Shown: positions 1 through 6,754 of the stretch, in pieces
How the letters are laid out: every line of letters starts with the position of its first letter
How positions within the stretch are numbered: position 1 is the stretch's first letter
NCBI GenBank assembly: GCA_002937555.1
Contig: PTKB01000006.1
Coordinates: 1-29,193, forward strand
DNA length: 29,193 nucleotides
Direction of reading: 5' to 3'
Source: Alphaproteobacteria bacterium MarineAlpha10_Bin2
Lineage (GTDB): Bacteria; Pseudomonadota; Alphaproteobacteria; UBA828
Made by a program: the position numbers and the translations under genes
Notes under the pieces: generated by a model
What the model saw: the letters and a program-made list of their open reading frames with translations, nothing else
Told to the model about the DNA's origin: nothing
Database searches by the model: none

Positions 1-1
1 G

Positions 2-433
2 GGCGGCGAAGGCGAAGGCGGGCTGGGCGGCATCGGCGCAATATTGCCGCTGGTGCTGATATTCGTCGTTTTCTATTTTCTTTTGATTCGCCCGCAGCAA
101 AAAAAGCAAAAAGCGCACCGCGCCATGCTTCAAGAAGTGCATCGCGGTGACGACGTCGTCACCAATGGCGGGATTGTCGGCCATGTGGTCAAGGTCGGAC
201 GGGACGATAACCTCCTGGTCGAAATTGCCCCCGATGTCCGCGTCCGCGTCATGCGCACCATGATTTCCGAAGTCATCCGTCGCCCCGATCCCGAATTCGA
301 CGAAGAAGACGAAGAAGACGAGGATTACGACGAGGGTTACGAGGAGGGTTACGAGGAGGAGTATGAGGACGATGGCGAATTCGAGGATGAAGAACCGCAG
401 GATGAATCGTCCGGAGACAAATCCAAAAAGTAG
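2..433 (+). CDS. yajC: YajC, Sec translocon accessory subunit (5' end outside window)
   Basis: YajC is a small single-span membrane protein that associates with SecD-SecF and assists SecYEG-dependent export and membrane insertion. The reading frame is open from base 2, so the true start lies left of the window. The visible part begins with a Gly/Glu-rich stretch, followed by a hydrophobic helix (ILPLVLIFVVFYFLLI) and the family hallmark RPQQKKQK directly after it. The body VTNGGIVGHV and the following beta-rich segment match the YajC fold. Unusually, about the last 40 residues are almost entirely Asp/Glu/Tyr, encoded by short tandem repeats. secD starts 40 bases downstream, so the genes are very likely co-transcribed. 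Identification is firm; the role of the acidic tail is unknown. Confidence 0.95.
   Translation, partial: GGEGEGGLGGIGAILPLVLIFVVFYFLLIRPQQKKQKAHRAMLQEVHRGDDVVTNGGIVGHVVKVGRDDNLLVEIAPDVRVRVMRTMISEVIRRPDPEFDEEDEEDEDYDEGYEEGYEEEYEDDGEFEDEEPQDESSGDKSKK
302..367 (+). repeat. Short tandem repeats encoding the acidic YajC tail
   Basis: A 9-base unit GAAGAAGAC occurs twice in tandem (302-319). A 12-base unit GAGGGTTACGAG occurs twice (332-343, 344-355), followed by a degenerate third copy. Both unit lengths are multiples of three, so expansion or contraction would keep the frame and only change the length of the Glu/Asp/Tyr tail. Confidence 0.75.
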
Positions 434-473
434 CGGCTCGGGCGTGGCGTCGCCGAGAGGGTAACGTCCGCCG

Positions 474-2054
474 ATGCTGCGAATCCGTAAATGGCAGGTT
501 GTCATGGTCGTGCTGGTGTGCGCGGCCGCGGTGCTGTTCGCCGTACCAAACCTGTTCAGTCAGCGCTCCTTAAGCTCCTCCTATCCCGGTTGGCTGCCGA
601 GCCAGCAGGTCAGTCTCGGCCTCGATTTGCAAGGCGGCTCGCACCTCTTGCTCGAAGTGCAGGTGGAAAAGGTCTTGGTGGAGCGCATCGAGGCGTTGGT
701 CGACGACGCCCGCAGCGCGCTACGCGGCGAGCGCATCGGCTATACCGGTCTGAAACGGCGCGGGCAAAAGGTCGTGCTTCAATTGACCAAGCTTGAGAAC
801 ATCGAAGCCGCGCAAGAATTGCTCTCGGACCTCGACCGGGAAGTGGAAGTTGTCGGCACGGAGGCGGGCGCGTTCGAACTTTCGCTCAACGAGCGCGCGA
901 TCGCCGAGCGTAAGAATTCAGCGCTTGGCCAGTCGATTGAAATCATTCGCCGACGGATCGACGAGACCGGCGTGAGCGAGCCCACCATCCAGCGCCAGGG
1001 CGAGGACCGTATCTTGGTTCAGCTTCCCGGCTTGCAGGATCCGGAGCGCCTCAAGCGACTGCTCGGCAAGACCGCAAAAATGTCATTCCACTTGGTCGAC
1101 CAGACGGTTTCCGAACTCGATTTGGCGCGCGGCCGCCTTCCCCCCGGAACCATGCGGCTGCCCGCCGACGACGAAGTCGATAGCGAAGGCAATCCGCGCT
1201 TTTATCCGATCCGCAAGCGCGTCATGGTGAGCGGCGACGCACTGGTCGATTCGCAGCCCACCTTTCAAGACAATCAGGCCGTGGTCAGCTTCCGCTTCGA
1301 CGCCAGCGGTGCGAAAAAATTTGGCCGCGTCACGCAGGAAAATGTCGGCCGCCCCTTCGCCATTGTGCTCGACGGCAAAGTGATCAGCGCACCCGTGATC
1401 CGCGAAGCGATCCTCGGCGGTAGCGGCATCATCAGCGGAAATTTCAACACCCAGAGCGCCAAGGAACTGGCACTTCTGTTACGCGCGGGCGCGTTGCCGG
1501 CGCCGATGAACATATTGGAAGAGCGCACCGTCGGTCCCGATCTTGGCGCCGATTCGGTAGAAGCCGGCAAGATCGCCAGTGCCATCGGACTGATTGCCGT
1601 CCTCGTCTTCATGCTGCTCTATTACGGCCTGTTCGGCATCGTCGCCGATATCGCCCTGATCCTTAATCTGATCATCATTTTTGGAGTGCTTTCCATCCTG
1701 CAGGCGACGTTGACGCTGCCGGGCATCGCCGGAATCGTGCTCACCATCGGCATGGCGGTGGACGCTAATGTGCTGATCTACGAACGTATCCGCGAGGAGA
1801 TGAAGAGCGGGCGCTCGCCGTTCTCCGCCATGGAGGCGGGCTACAAGCGCGCCTTCACGACAATTTTCGATTCCAACCTGACGACGCTCATCGCCGCCGT
1901 TATTCTCTATTTATTCGGCTCAGGCCCGGTTCAGGGATTTGCCGTGACGCTCGGCATCGGCATTCTCACGTCCATGTTCACCGCGATGCTCGTGAGCCGC
2001 TATATTTTGGTCTGGTGGCTCAAGCGCTTCCGTCCCAAAACATTGCCACTATGA
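474..2054 (+). CDS. secD: Protein translocase subunit SecD
   Basis: SecD forms, with SecF, the proton-motive-force-driven part of the Sec translocase that pulls exported proteins out on the periplasmic side. The 526-residue product starts with a membrane helix (about 8-28) and the conserved GLDLQGGSHLLLEV motif. It then has a large periplasmic domain (about 60-355) and a C-terminal bundle of five predicted helices containing GIVLTIGMAVDANVLIYERI, the RND-type signature of SecD. Length is within the usual 500-620 range. The ATG at 474 is preceded by a purine-rich GAGAGGG. The gene lies between yajC and secF, the standard operon order. Confidence 0.98.
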   Translation: MLRIRKWQVVMVVLVCAAAVLFAVPNLFSQRSLSSSYPGWLPSQQVSLGLDLQGGSHLLLEVQVEKVLVERIEALVDDARSALRGERIGYTGLKRRGQKVVLQLTKLENIEAAQELLSDLDREVEVVGTEAGAFELSLNERAIAERKNSALGQSIEIIRRRIDETGVSEPTIQRQGEDRILVQLPGLQDPERLKRLLGKTAKMSFHLVDQTVSELDLARGRLPPGTMRLPADDEVDSEGNPRFYPIRKRVMVSGDALVDSQPTFQDNQAVVSFRFDASGAKKFGRVTQENVGRPFAIVLDGKVISAPVIREAILGGSGIISGNFNTQSAKELALLLRAGALPAPMNILEERTVGPDLGADSVEAGKIASAIGLIAVLVFMLLYYGLFGIVADIALILNLIIIFGVLSILQATLTLPGIAGIVLTIGMAVDANVLIYERIREEMKSGRSPFSAMEAGYKRAFTTIFDSNLTTLIAAVILYLFGSGPVQGFAVTLGIGILTSMFTAMLVSRYILVWWLKRFRPKTLPL

Positions 2055-2085
2055 TGAATTTTATCCACTGGGTGGGGAACTGAAG

Positions 2086-3225
2086 ATGTGGCGCCTCCGC
2101 CTGATTCCCGACACGACCGACATTCCCTTCCTGCGTTGGCGCAAAATCCTGTTCGTCTTTTCCGGCACGCTTGCCGTTCTTTCCGTCGTACTTCTTTTCG
2201 CCAAAGGGCTGAATTTCGGCATCGATTTCGAAGGCGGTATCCTGATCGAGGTCGGCACCGAGCGGCCCGCCGATATCGGCGGTATGCGCGCCGTGCTTGG
2301 CGATTTGGGCCTCGGCGAAGTTAGTTTGCAGGAGTTTGGTTCCGATACCGAAGTGTTGATTCGCATCGAACGCCAGTCCAGCGATGCCGAGGATCAACTG
2401 GCGATCACTGCCGTCCGCGAGGTCTTGGATGCAAAATTCGCCGGCGAGATTACTTACCGCCGGACGGAACGCGTCGGCGCAAAAGTAGGCGCGGAGCTGA
2501 TTGAGGCCGGCATCATTGCCATGATTCTCGCGATCGCGCTGATGCTGGTCTATATCTGGTTCCGCTTCGAACTGCCGTTCGCCATCGGCGCCATCATTGC
2601 GCTCGTGCATGACGTGCTGTTGACCCTCGGCATGTTTGCCCTGTTTGGGCTCGAGTTCAATTTGGCTATCGTCGCGGCGATACTACTGATCGTCGGTTAT
2701 TCCATGAACGACACCGTCGTGGTGTATGACCGGGTGCGCGAAAATTTGCGCAAATACAAAAAAATGCCGTTGATCGAACTCCTGAATGTGAGTGTCAACG
2801 ACACCCTGTCGCGCACCGTCATGACCTCTCTGACCACGCTCTTGGCGCTCGCGGCGCTGCTGATATTCGGTGGCGAGGTCATCCGCGATTTTACCATCGC
2901 CATGATTTGGGGCGTCGTCGTCGGCACCTATTCTTCCGTTTTCGTGGCCAGCGCGATCCTCATGTATGTCAGGCCGGGCACCGGCACCAACGTCGCCAAA
3001 TCGGGCTTCGGCGACGCCGAACGCACCAAGGCCTTGGACGATCCGGCGGAAGACGAAGCGTTGCAAAGATTTGCTGCCTTGCCGGATTCGGGCGATAACG
3101 GTGAAGACGATAGCGCGGCGCCGGACGATGCACCCGAATCTGAGGCCACCGGATCGCGCGCCAGCCGGCGTGCCTCGACCTCGCGTGCAAAACGCAACAA
3201 GCGCCGGCGCAAGAAGCGGCGCTGA
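2086..3225 (+). CDS. secF: Protein translocase subunit SecF with basic C-terminal extension
   Basis: SecF is the partner of SecD. The 379-residue product has an N-terminal helix (about 23-42), the GIDFEGGILIEV motif, a short periplasmic domain and five C-terminal helices with LIVGYSMNDTVVVYDRVREN, matching the SecF signature. The last ~75 residues are an extension: an acidic/Ala-rich stretch followed by a Lys/Arg cluster ending KRNKRRRKKRR. Such a basic tail would sit on the cytoplasmic side and could contact ribosomes or nucleic acid, but that is inference. The start at 2086 follows a GGGGAACTGAAG stretch. The gap to secD is 31 bases and to the next gene 14 bases, consistent with one operon. 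Confidence 0.98.
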   Translation: MWRLRLIPDTTDIPFLRWRKILFVFSGTLAVLSVVLLFAKGLNFGIDFEGGILIEVGTERPADIGGMRAVLGDLGLGEVSLQEFGSDTEVLIRIERQSSDAEDQLAITAVREVLDAKFAGEITYRRTERVGAKVGAELIEAGIIAMILAIALMLVYIWFRFELPFAIGAIIALVHDVLLTLGMFALFGLEFNLAIVAAILLIVGYSMNDTVVVYDRVRENLRKYKKMPLIELLNVSVNDTLSRTVMTSLTTLLALAALLIFGGEVIRDFTIAMIWGVVVGTYSSVFVASAILMYVRPGTGTNVAKSGFGDAERTKALDDPAEDEALQRFAALPDSGDNGEDDSAAPDDAPESEATGSRASRRASTSRAKRNKRRRKKRR

Positions 3226-3239
3226 TCGGGGACGGGCTG

Positions 3240-3614
3240 ATGGACATCACGCCTGAGATTCCGGCCGACCGGAAATATATAGATCATTACGGCGATGGCG
3301 GCTTCCGCATCGGCGGCGAGCGCTATGAGGGCTCGGTCATTGTCGCGCCGGAGCAGGTCTGGCCGTGGACGGTTTCCAAGCTGGTGCAATTGACGGCGGA
3401 GAGCATCGCTGCCGTTCTCGCCGCCGAGCCGCCGATAGAGCTGCTGCTGATCGGCTGCGGCACGCGAGTCGACCGGGTTCCAGGAGATGTGCGCGACATT
3501 CTCCGCGCCCGCGCCATCATCGTCGACAGCATGGAAACCGGCGCTGCCTGCCGTACCTACAATGTGTTGATGGCGGAAGAGCGGCGCGTCGCCGCAGCGC
3601 TGATCGCTATCTAA
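3240..3614 (+). CDS. Mth938-domain protein, NDUFAF3-like
   Basis: This 124-residue protein belongs to the Mth938/DUF498 family, whose mitochondrial member NDUFAF3 is a respiratory complex I assembly factor. Visible family features are IDHYGDGGFRIGGERYEGS near the N terminus, the core strand-loop LLLIGCGTR (about residues 75-83) and VDSMETGAACRTYNVLMAEERRVAAALI at the C terminus (quoted across 98-122 in parts: METGAACRTYNVL, EERRVAAAL). No signal peptide or membrane helix is seen, so it should be cytoplasmic. The ATG at 3240 has GGGGACGG upstream and lies 14 bases after secF. Linkage of this family to secD/secF is known in alphaproteobacteria. A role in complex I assembly is inferred from orthology. 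Confidence 0.88.
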   Translation: MDITPEIPADRKYIDHYGDGGFRIGGERYEGSVIVAPEQVWPWTVSKLVQLTAESIAAVLAAEPPIELLLIGCGTRVDRVPGDVRDILRARAIIVDSMETGAACRTYNVLMAEERRVAAALIAI

Positions 3615-3616
3615 TA

Positions 3617-3651
3617 CCGGATGGTGATGCACATCGTGCATCACCATCCGG
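3617..3651. repeat. Perfect 16-bp inverted repeat with 3-base loop
   Basis: The left arm CCGGATGGTGATGCAC and the right arm GTGCATCACCATCCGG are exact reverse complements separated by ATC. The repeat starts 3 bases after the stop codon of the NDUFAF3-like gene. There is no T-tract on either side, so it is not a classical intrinsic terminator. It could protect the 3' end of the secDF transcript or be a REP-like element. Confidence 0.9.
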
Positions 3652-3730
3652 CAAGCGCGACAGCGCGCCCGAGCTTATGCGAGGTAAGCCAAGGACGCGG
3701 ATGCGTCCGCCCGGCGCTTGAGGGAACACT

Positions 3731-3756
3731 CAACGGGTCATACTTATGAACCGTTG
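3731..3756. repeat. Imperfect 12-bp inverted repeat
   Basis: CAACGGGTCATA and TATGAACCGTTG flank a 2-base loop; 11 of 12 positions pair. It lies in the convergent spacer between the Mth938 gene and the PuuD-like gene, just beyond the terminator of the latter. There is no T-run. Confidence 0.7.
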
Positions 3757-3771
3757 GGAAGAGAGCCAAAC

Positions 3772-3800
3772 AAAAAACCGGGCCCCCGAATGGAGCCCGG
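3772..3800 (-). terminator. Intrinsic terminator of the PuuD-like gene
   Basis: Read on the - strand, a CCGGGC/GCCCGG stem with an 11-base loop is followed directly by TTTTTTG. It lies about 20 bases past the stop codon at 3822. The layout is that of a textbook rho-independent terminator for the leftward transcript. Confidence 0.85.
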
Positions 3801-3821
3801 CTTTGCCTGTTTATGCTCCGC

Positions 3822-4346
3822 TCAATATATATTCTGCGCCGAGACCATGGCGTAGAGCATCGGAATGGAGAGCAAGGTGTTGGTGCGCGAGGCCAGCATC
3901 GCCATTCGCGCCGCTTTCTTCTTGGCGTCGGCGTCGACCTCGACGATGCCGAGCGCCTTCTTTTGGTTGGGCCAGATGATGGCCCACACATTGAAGGCCA
4001 TGAAAATGCCCATCCACATGCCGATACCGATCGCCGTGTGTTTGAGCACGAAGGCATCCTCCGCCGCGCCCACGATGCCGAGGGTCATGGTGTCCAGGAT
4101 ATCGCCTGTCCAACCCATGAGTGCGAGCCCCGTCACGAGTGTCGCCAGCGCCGCCCAGCGGAACCAAAAGAGGGCTGCCGGTGCGATCACCTTGCCGATG
4201 GCCGGCTTCTGGTCGTCCGGAATTTTCGGCATGCTGGGAATCTGCACAAAGTTGAAATACCATAACAGGCCGATCCACATGACGCCGCTGCCCACATGTA
4301 GCCAGCGGATCATGAATTGGCCCCATATTTCATCGAATAGGTACAT
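3822..4346 (-). CDS. Short PuuD-type (urate hydroxylase N-domain) membrane protein
   Basis: The 174-residue product looks like the membrane domain of the PuuD/Urate_ox_N (DUF989) family. Four predicted helices lie at about 14-34, 58-77, 103-125 and 152-170. Conserved-looking His residues occur in WLHVGSGVMWIGLLWYFNFVQ-type helix 1 (His17) and in KHTAIGIGMWMGIF (His103); these could bind haem, which is inference. Full-length PuuD is about 400 residues and ends in a cytochrome c domain. Here neither the second half nor a CXXCH motif is present, so urate oxidation should not be assumed. The ATG at 4346 has a strong AGGGAGGAA site 7 bases upstream. The microprotein gene ends 18 bases upstream, and a terminator follows. 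Confidence 0.75.
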   Translation of the reverse strand: MYLFDEIWGQFMIRWLHVGSGVMWIGLLWYFNFVQIPSMPKIPDDQKPAIGKVIAPAALFWFRWAALATLVTGLALMGWTGDILDTMTLGIVGAAEDAFVLKHTAIGIGMWMGIFMAFNVWAIIWPNQKKALGIVEVDADAKKKAARMAMLASRTNTLLSIPMLYAMVSAQNIY

Positions 4347-4364
4347 TTGTGTTCCTCCCTACGA

Positions 4365-4457
4365 TCATTCGATTGCGGCGAGGACGGCGACCATGATGAC
4401 GGTGAGAATGACTCCCATCAGCACGGTGTTGGGCAAAGATTCAAGCGGGTTCTTCAT
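4365..4457 (-). CDS. 30-residue single-span membrane microprotein
   Basis: Starting at the ATG at 4457, this encodes a 30-residue peptide: a short polar start (MKNPLESLPNT) followed by one hydrophobic helix (VLMGVILTVIMVAVLAAIE). A G-rich stretch (AAAGGGGGG) lies about 8 bases upstream of the ATG. A longer version starting at 4571 would add a non-conserved-looking leader and overlap the end of hpnE, so I prefer the short form. Its stop is 18 bases before the PuuD-like start, so the two are probably translated from one message. It may be a small subunit of the same membrane complex, similar to tiny subunits of oxidases. This is inference; I recognise no family. Confidence 0.55.
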   Translation of the reverse strand: MKNPLESLPNTVLMGVILTVIMVAVLAAIE

Positions 4458-4567
4458 TGCAGGGATCCCCCCTTTTGTTGTCGTGCTCGGCAAAAAGCAT
4501 AGTGCATTGCTGGGTTGTTTCAATTGCTTTGCTGCGAATTTCTTGGACCCCCGGCCGCCGGCCGGGC

Positions 4568-5830
4568 TCAACGCCGCGCGTTAGCGAGCGCCAGAGTGGC
4601 GGCGCGCTGGCCCGACAGCACCGCGCCTTCGATGGTGGCGGGCAGCCCGGTCGCCGTCCAATCGCCGGCCAGAAACAAATTTTCGTAATCTGTGCGCGGT
4701 TGGGCGCGCTTCGCCAAGGCAGCGGGAATTTGCGCGAAAGTCGCGCGTTTCTCTTTGACGATTCTGACCGGAGGTGGCGCTGAGGGCGGCTTTCCAAGGG
4801 CAATAGCGACATCGCGCCAGAGCCGCTCGGCAATCTCCGCGGCGTCTATCTCGGCCAATTTATCCGCAGCACTTACCGTCACGGAGGCAATGTCGTCACG
4901 CGCAAAAAGCCATTGGGCGGTGCCGCCGATGATGCCGAGCAGGCGATTGTTGCCCGGCAATTGTACCGCGTGATCGAGGCGGAAATGCGCGTTCACGATA
5001 GCGCGCGTTTCGAGAGGTGCAGGAATTTCGGTCAGGATTTGGACCAAGTTCGCCGCCGGCATGGCCAGCACAACGGAATCGCCGGGTGCTAGCGCTGCCG
5101 ATTCGGCGCCGAAATCGAGGGCTTCGATTCGCCTTCCCGCCTTGTTCAGTCCGCGCAACCGGCGGCCGAAACACACCTTACCGCCGTGATCGCGGATATA
5201 TTTCACCCCCGGTTCAACAAGGTCCGGGCCGAGCCCGCGGCGCGCGACATAGGCCCTGCACGCCGCCTCGCCCTGTCCGAATGTCAGGCGCAAGACCGGC
5301 CACAACAGCCGCGCCGCGCCTTCTTCGGTGGAGGCGTTCAGCACGGCGACCGTCAGCGGTTCCCACAGACGTTTCACCAACGGCCCTGAGTTTCCGACGC
5401 AGTCGGCGATGGTCGCCGTTTCCGCCGCCCGCGCCAATTTCAGGCCGGCCAGATAGTCCGTCCATCTCGTGCCGGGGACGCGCCGCGCCGGCGAGAAGAT
5501 CCACCACGGCAGACGACCTGCATTGGGGCGTAGCGTCCAGCGTTCGCCGCTGGTGACATCGACGAACGGAAACTCGGCGCGTACTTGGCCGACCAGGCCG
5601 CTGCGTCCATCGACCGTATCCAAATAGGAAAACACCGCCGGATTCGCGCCCAGGATCAGATGATTGCCATTGTCGATCACACGGTCGAGCGTCTCGTCAT
5701 GAAAGGAACGGCAGCGTCCGCCGGCTTGTCCCGCGGATTCGTGCAGCGTGACCGCGCGCCCGGAACGGACGATCTCAACAGCGCAGGCAAGCCCCGCCAT
5801 GCCCGCGCCGACAACATGGATCATCGGCAT
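4568..5830 (-). CDS. hpnE: Hydroxysqualene dehydroxylase-like FAD flavoprotein HpnE
   Basis: HpnE is an FAD-dependent amine-oxidase-type enzyme that reduces hydroxysqualene to squalene in the HpnC-HpnD-HpnE route to hopanoids. From the ATG at 5830 the product is 420 residues. It has the dinucleotide motif GAGMAG (8-13), the Rossmann-end GGRCRSF, the INDGNHLILGAN-type region (IDNGNHLILGAN), and the C-terminal FAD-contacting LFLAGDWTATGLPATIEGA, typical of HpnE. I chose 5830 because GGAG lies 6 bases upstream; the frame can extend 12 codons further but with no ribosome site. It is divergent from the NDUFAF6-like gene. No clear HpnC or HpnD is in the window, so its substrate must come from enzymes encoded elsewhere. 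A related carotenoid or sterol dehydrogenase activity is the alternative. Confidence 0.82.
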   Translation of the reverse strand: MPMIHVVGAGMAGLACAVEIVRSGRAVTLHESAGQAGGRCRSFHDETLDRVIDNGNHLILGANPAVFSYLDTVDGRSGLVGQVRAEFPFVDVTSGERWTLRPNAGRLPWWIFSPARRVPGTRWTDYLAGLKLARAAETATIADCVGNSGPLVKRLWEPLTVAVLNASTEEGAARLLWPVLRLTFGQGEAACRAYVARRGLGPDLVEPGVKYIRDHGGKVCFGRRLRGLNKAGRRIEALDFGAESAALAPGDSVVLAMPAANLVQILTEIPAPLETRAIVNAHFRLDHAVQLPGNNRLLGIIGGTAQWLFARDDIASVTVSAADKLAEIDAAEIAERLWRDVAIALGKPPSAPPPVRIVKEKRATFAQIPAALAKRAQPRTDYENLFLAGDWTATGLPATIEGAVLSGQRAATLALANARR

Positions 5831-5917
5831 TATTGTCTCCGATTGTAAGCGCGTCCTATATGGCATAGCCGTCCGCGCTCTGGCAAACCGGCGCCGAGCG
5901 GGCCATTGTTAGTGGAT

Positions 5918-6754
5918 ATGAGCCAAGACAATCCCGCGCTCCACCTCGCCGCGCGCGCCCGCGCCGCCGATTCCGACCGTTATATGTGTGCGCTCTTCGC
6001 GGCGCCCCGGCATCGCGGCGCGCTGTTCGCGCTCATTCTCTTCAATGCCGAAATCGCCCGTGTACGTGAAATGGTGAGCGAGCCGATGCTCGGCCAGATT
6101 CGTTTGCAATGGTGGCGCGAATCGATTGACGAAATTTACCGGGGCAAGGGCCGCCGGCATGATGTGGCGGACCCCTTGGCCGAAGCAATCCGCAGCCATG
6201 GGCTGACGCGCAATTATTTCGAGCGCTTGATCGACGCCCGCGAGACCGACCTTGAAGAGACGCCGCCGGAAAGCCTCGCGGCACTTGAACATTACGCCGA
6301 AGAAAGCGCCGCTCCGCTGGTTTCGCTCGCTTTGGAAGTCGCCGGCGCAGAGGCGGGGGCCTTAACGGATGTTGCGCGGCATGTCGGCGTCGGCTGGGCA
6401 TTGACCGGATTGATGCGCGCGTTGCCGCATCACGCCGCTCAGGGGCGTATCATGCTGCCCCGCGACGTTCTGGATAAAACCCACCTGACCCCGCAAAGCG
6501 TGGCGGACGGCGCAAAGGTCGGACCGGCCGTGGAGCTAATTTCAGATGTCGCGCGACAGCATGTCCAACACGCGCGCACGCTCCGCCGAGCATTGCCGCG
6601 CGCCGCCAAGCGCGCCACATTGCAGACCGCCCTGGCGGGCGCCTATTTGCGGCGCCTTGCGGCCTGCGGTCACGATCCTTACAACCCGCGCGCAGCGCTC
6701 GGCCCGCTCTATCGTCAACTGCTGCTCAGCCGCGCCGCGCTATTCGGCGCCTGA
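5918..6754 (+). CDS. Squalene/phytoene-synthase-fold protein, NDUFAF6-like
   Basis: The 278-residue product has the all-helical squalene/phytoene synthase fold but resembles the complex I assembly factor NDUFAF6 more than a true synthase. The segment LFNAEIARVREMVSEP (41-56), then IRLQWWRESIDEIY (61-74), follows the NDUFAF6 pattern (NVELAQV...MRMQFWK). Here the first DXXXD motif of synthases is missing. The second region (about 157-185, GWALTGLMRALPHHAAQGRIMLP) keeps the helix and the GR.MLP end but lacks the aspartates. Without these Mg-diphosphate ligands, prenyl condensation is unlikely. ATG 5918 is preferred over the TTG at 5906. Its 3' end overlaps the convergent trmFO by 40 bases. The partner Mth938 gene lies 2.3 kb upstream. 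Confidence 0.8.
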   Translation: MSQDNPALHLAARARAADSDRYMCALFAAPRHRGALFALILFNAEIARVREMVSEPMLGQIRLQWWRESIDEIYRGKGRRHDVADPLAEAIRSHGLTRNYFERLIDARETDLEETPPESLAALEHYAEESAAPLVSLALEVAGAEAGALTDVARHVGVGWALTGLMRALPHHAAQGRIMLPRDVLDKTHLTPQSVADGAKVGPAVELISDVARQHVQHARTLRRALPRAAKRATLQTALAGAYLRRLAACGHDPYNPRAALGPLYRQLLLSRAALFGA

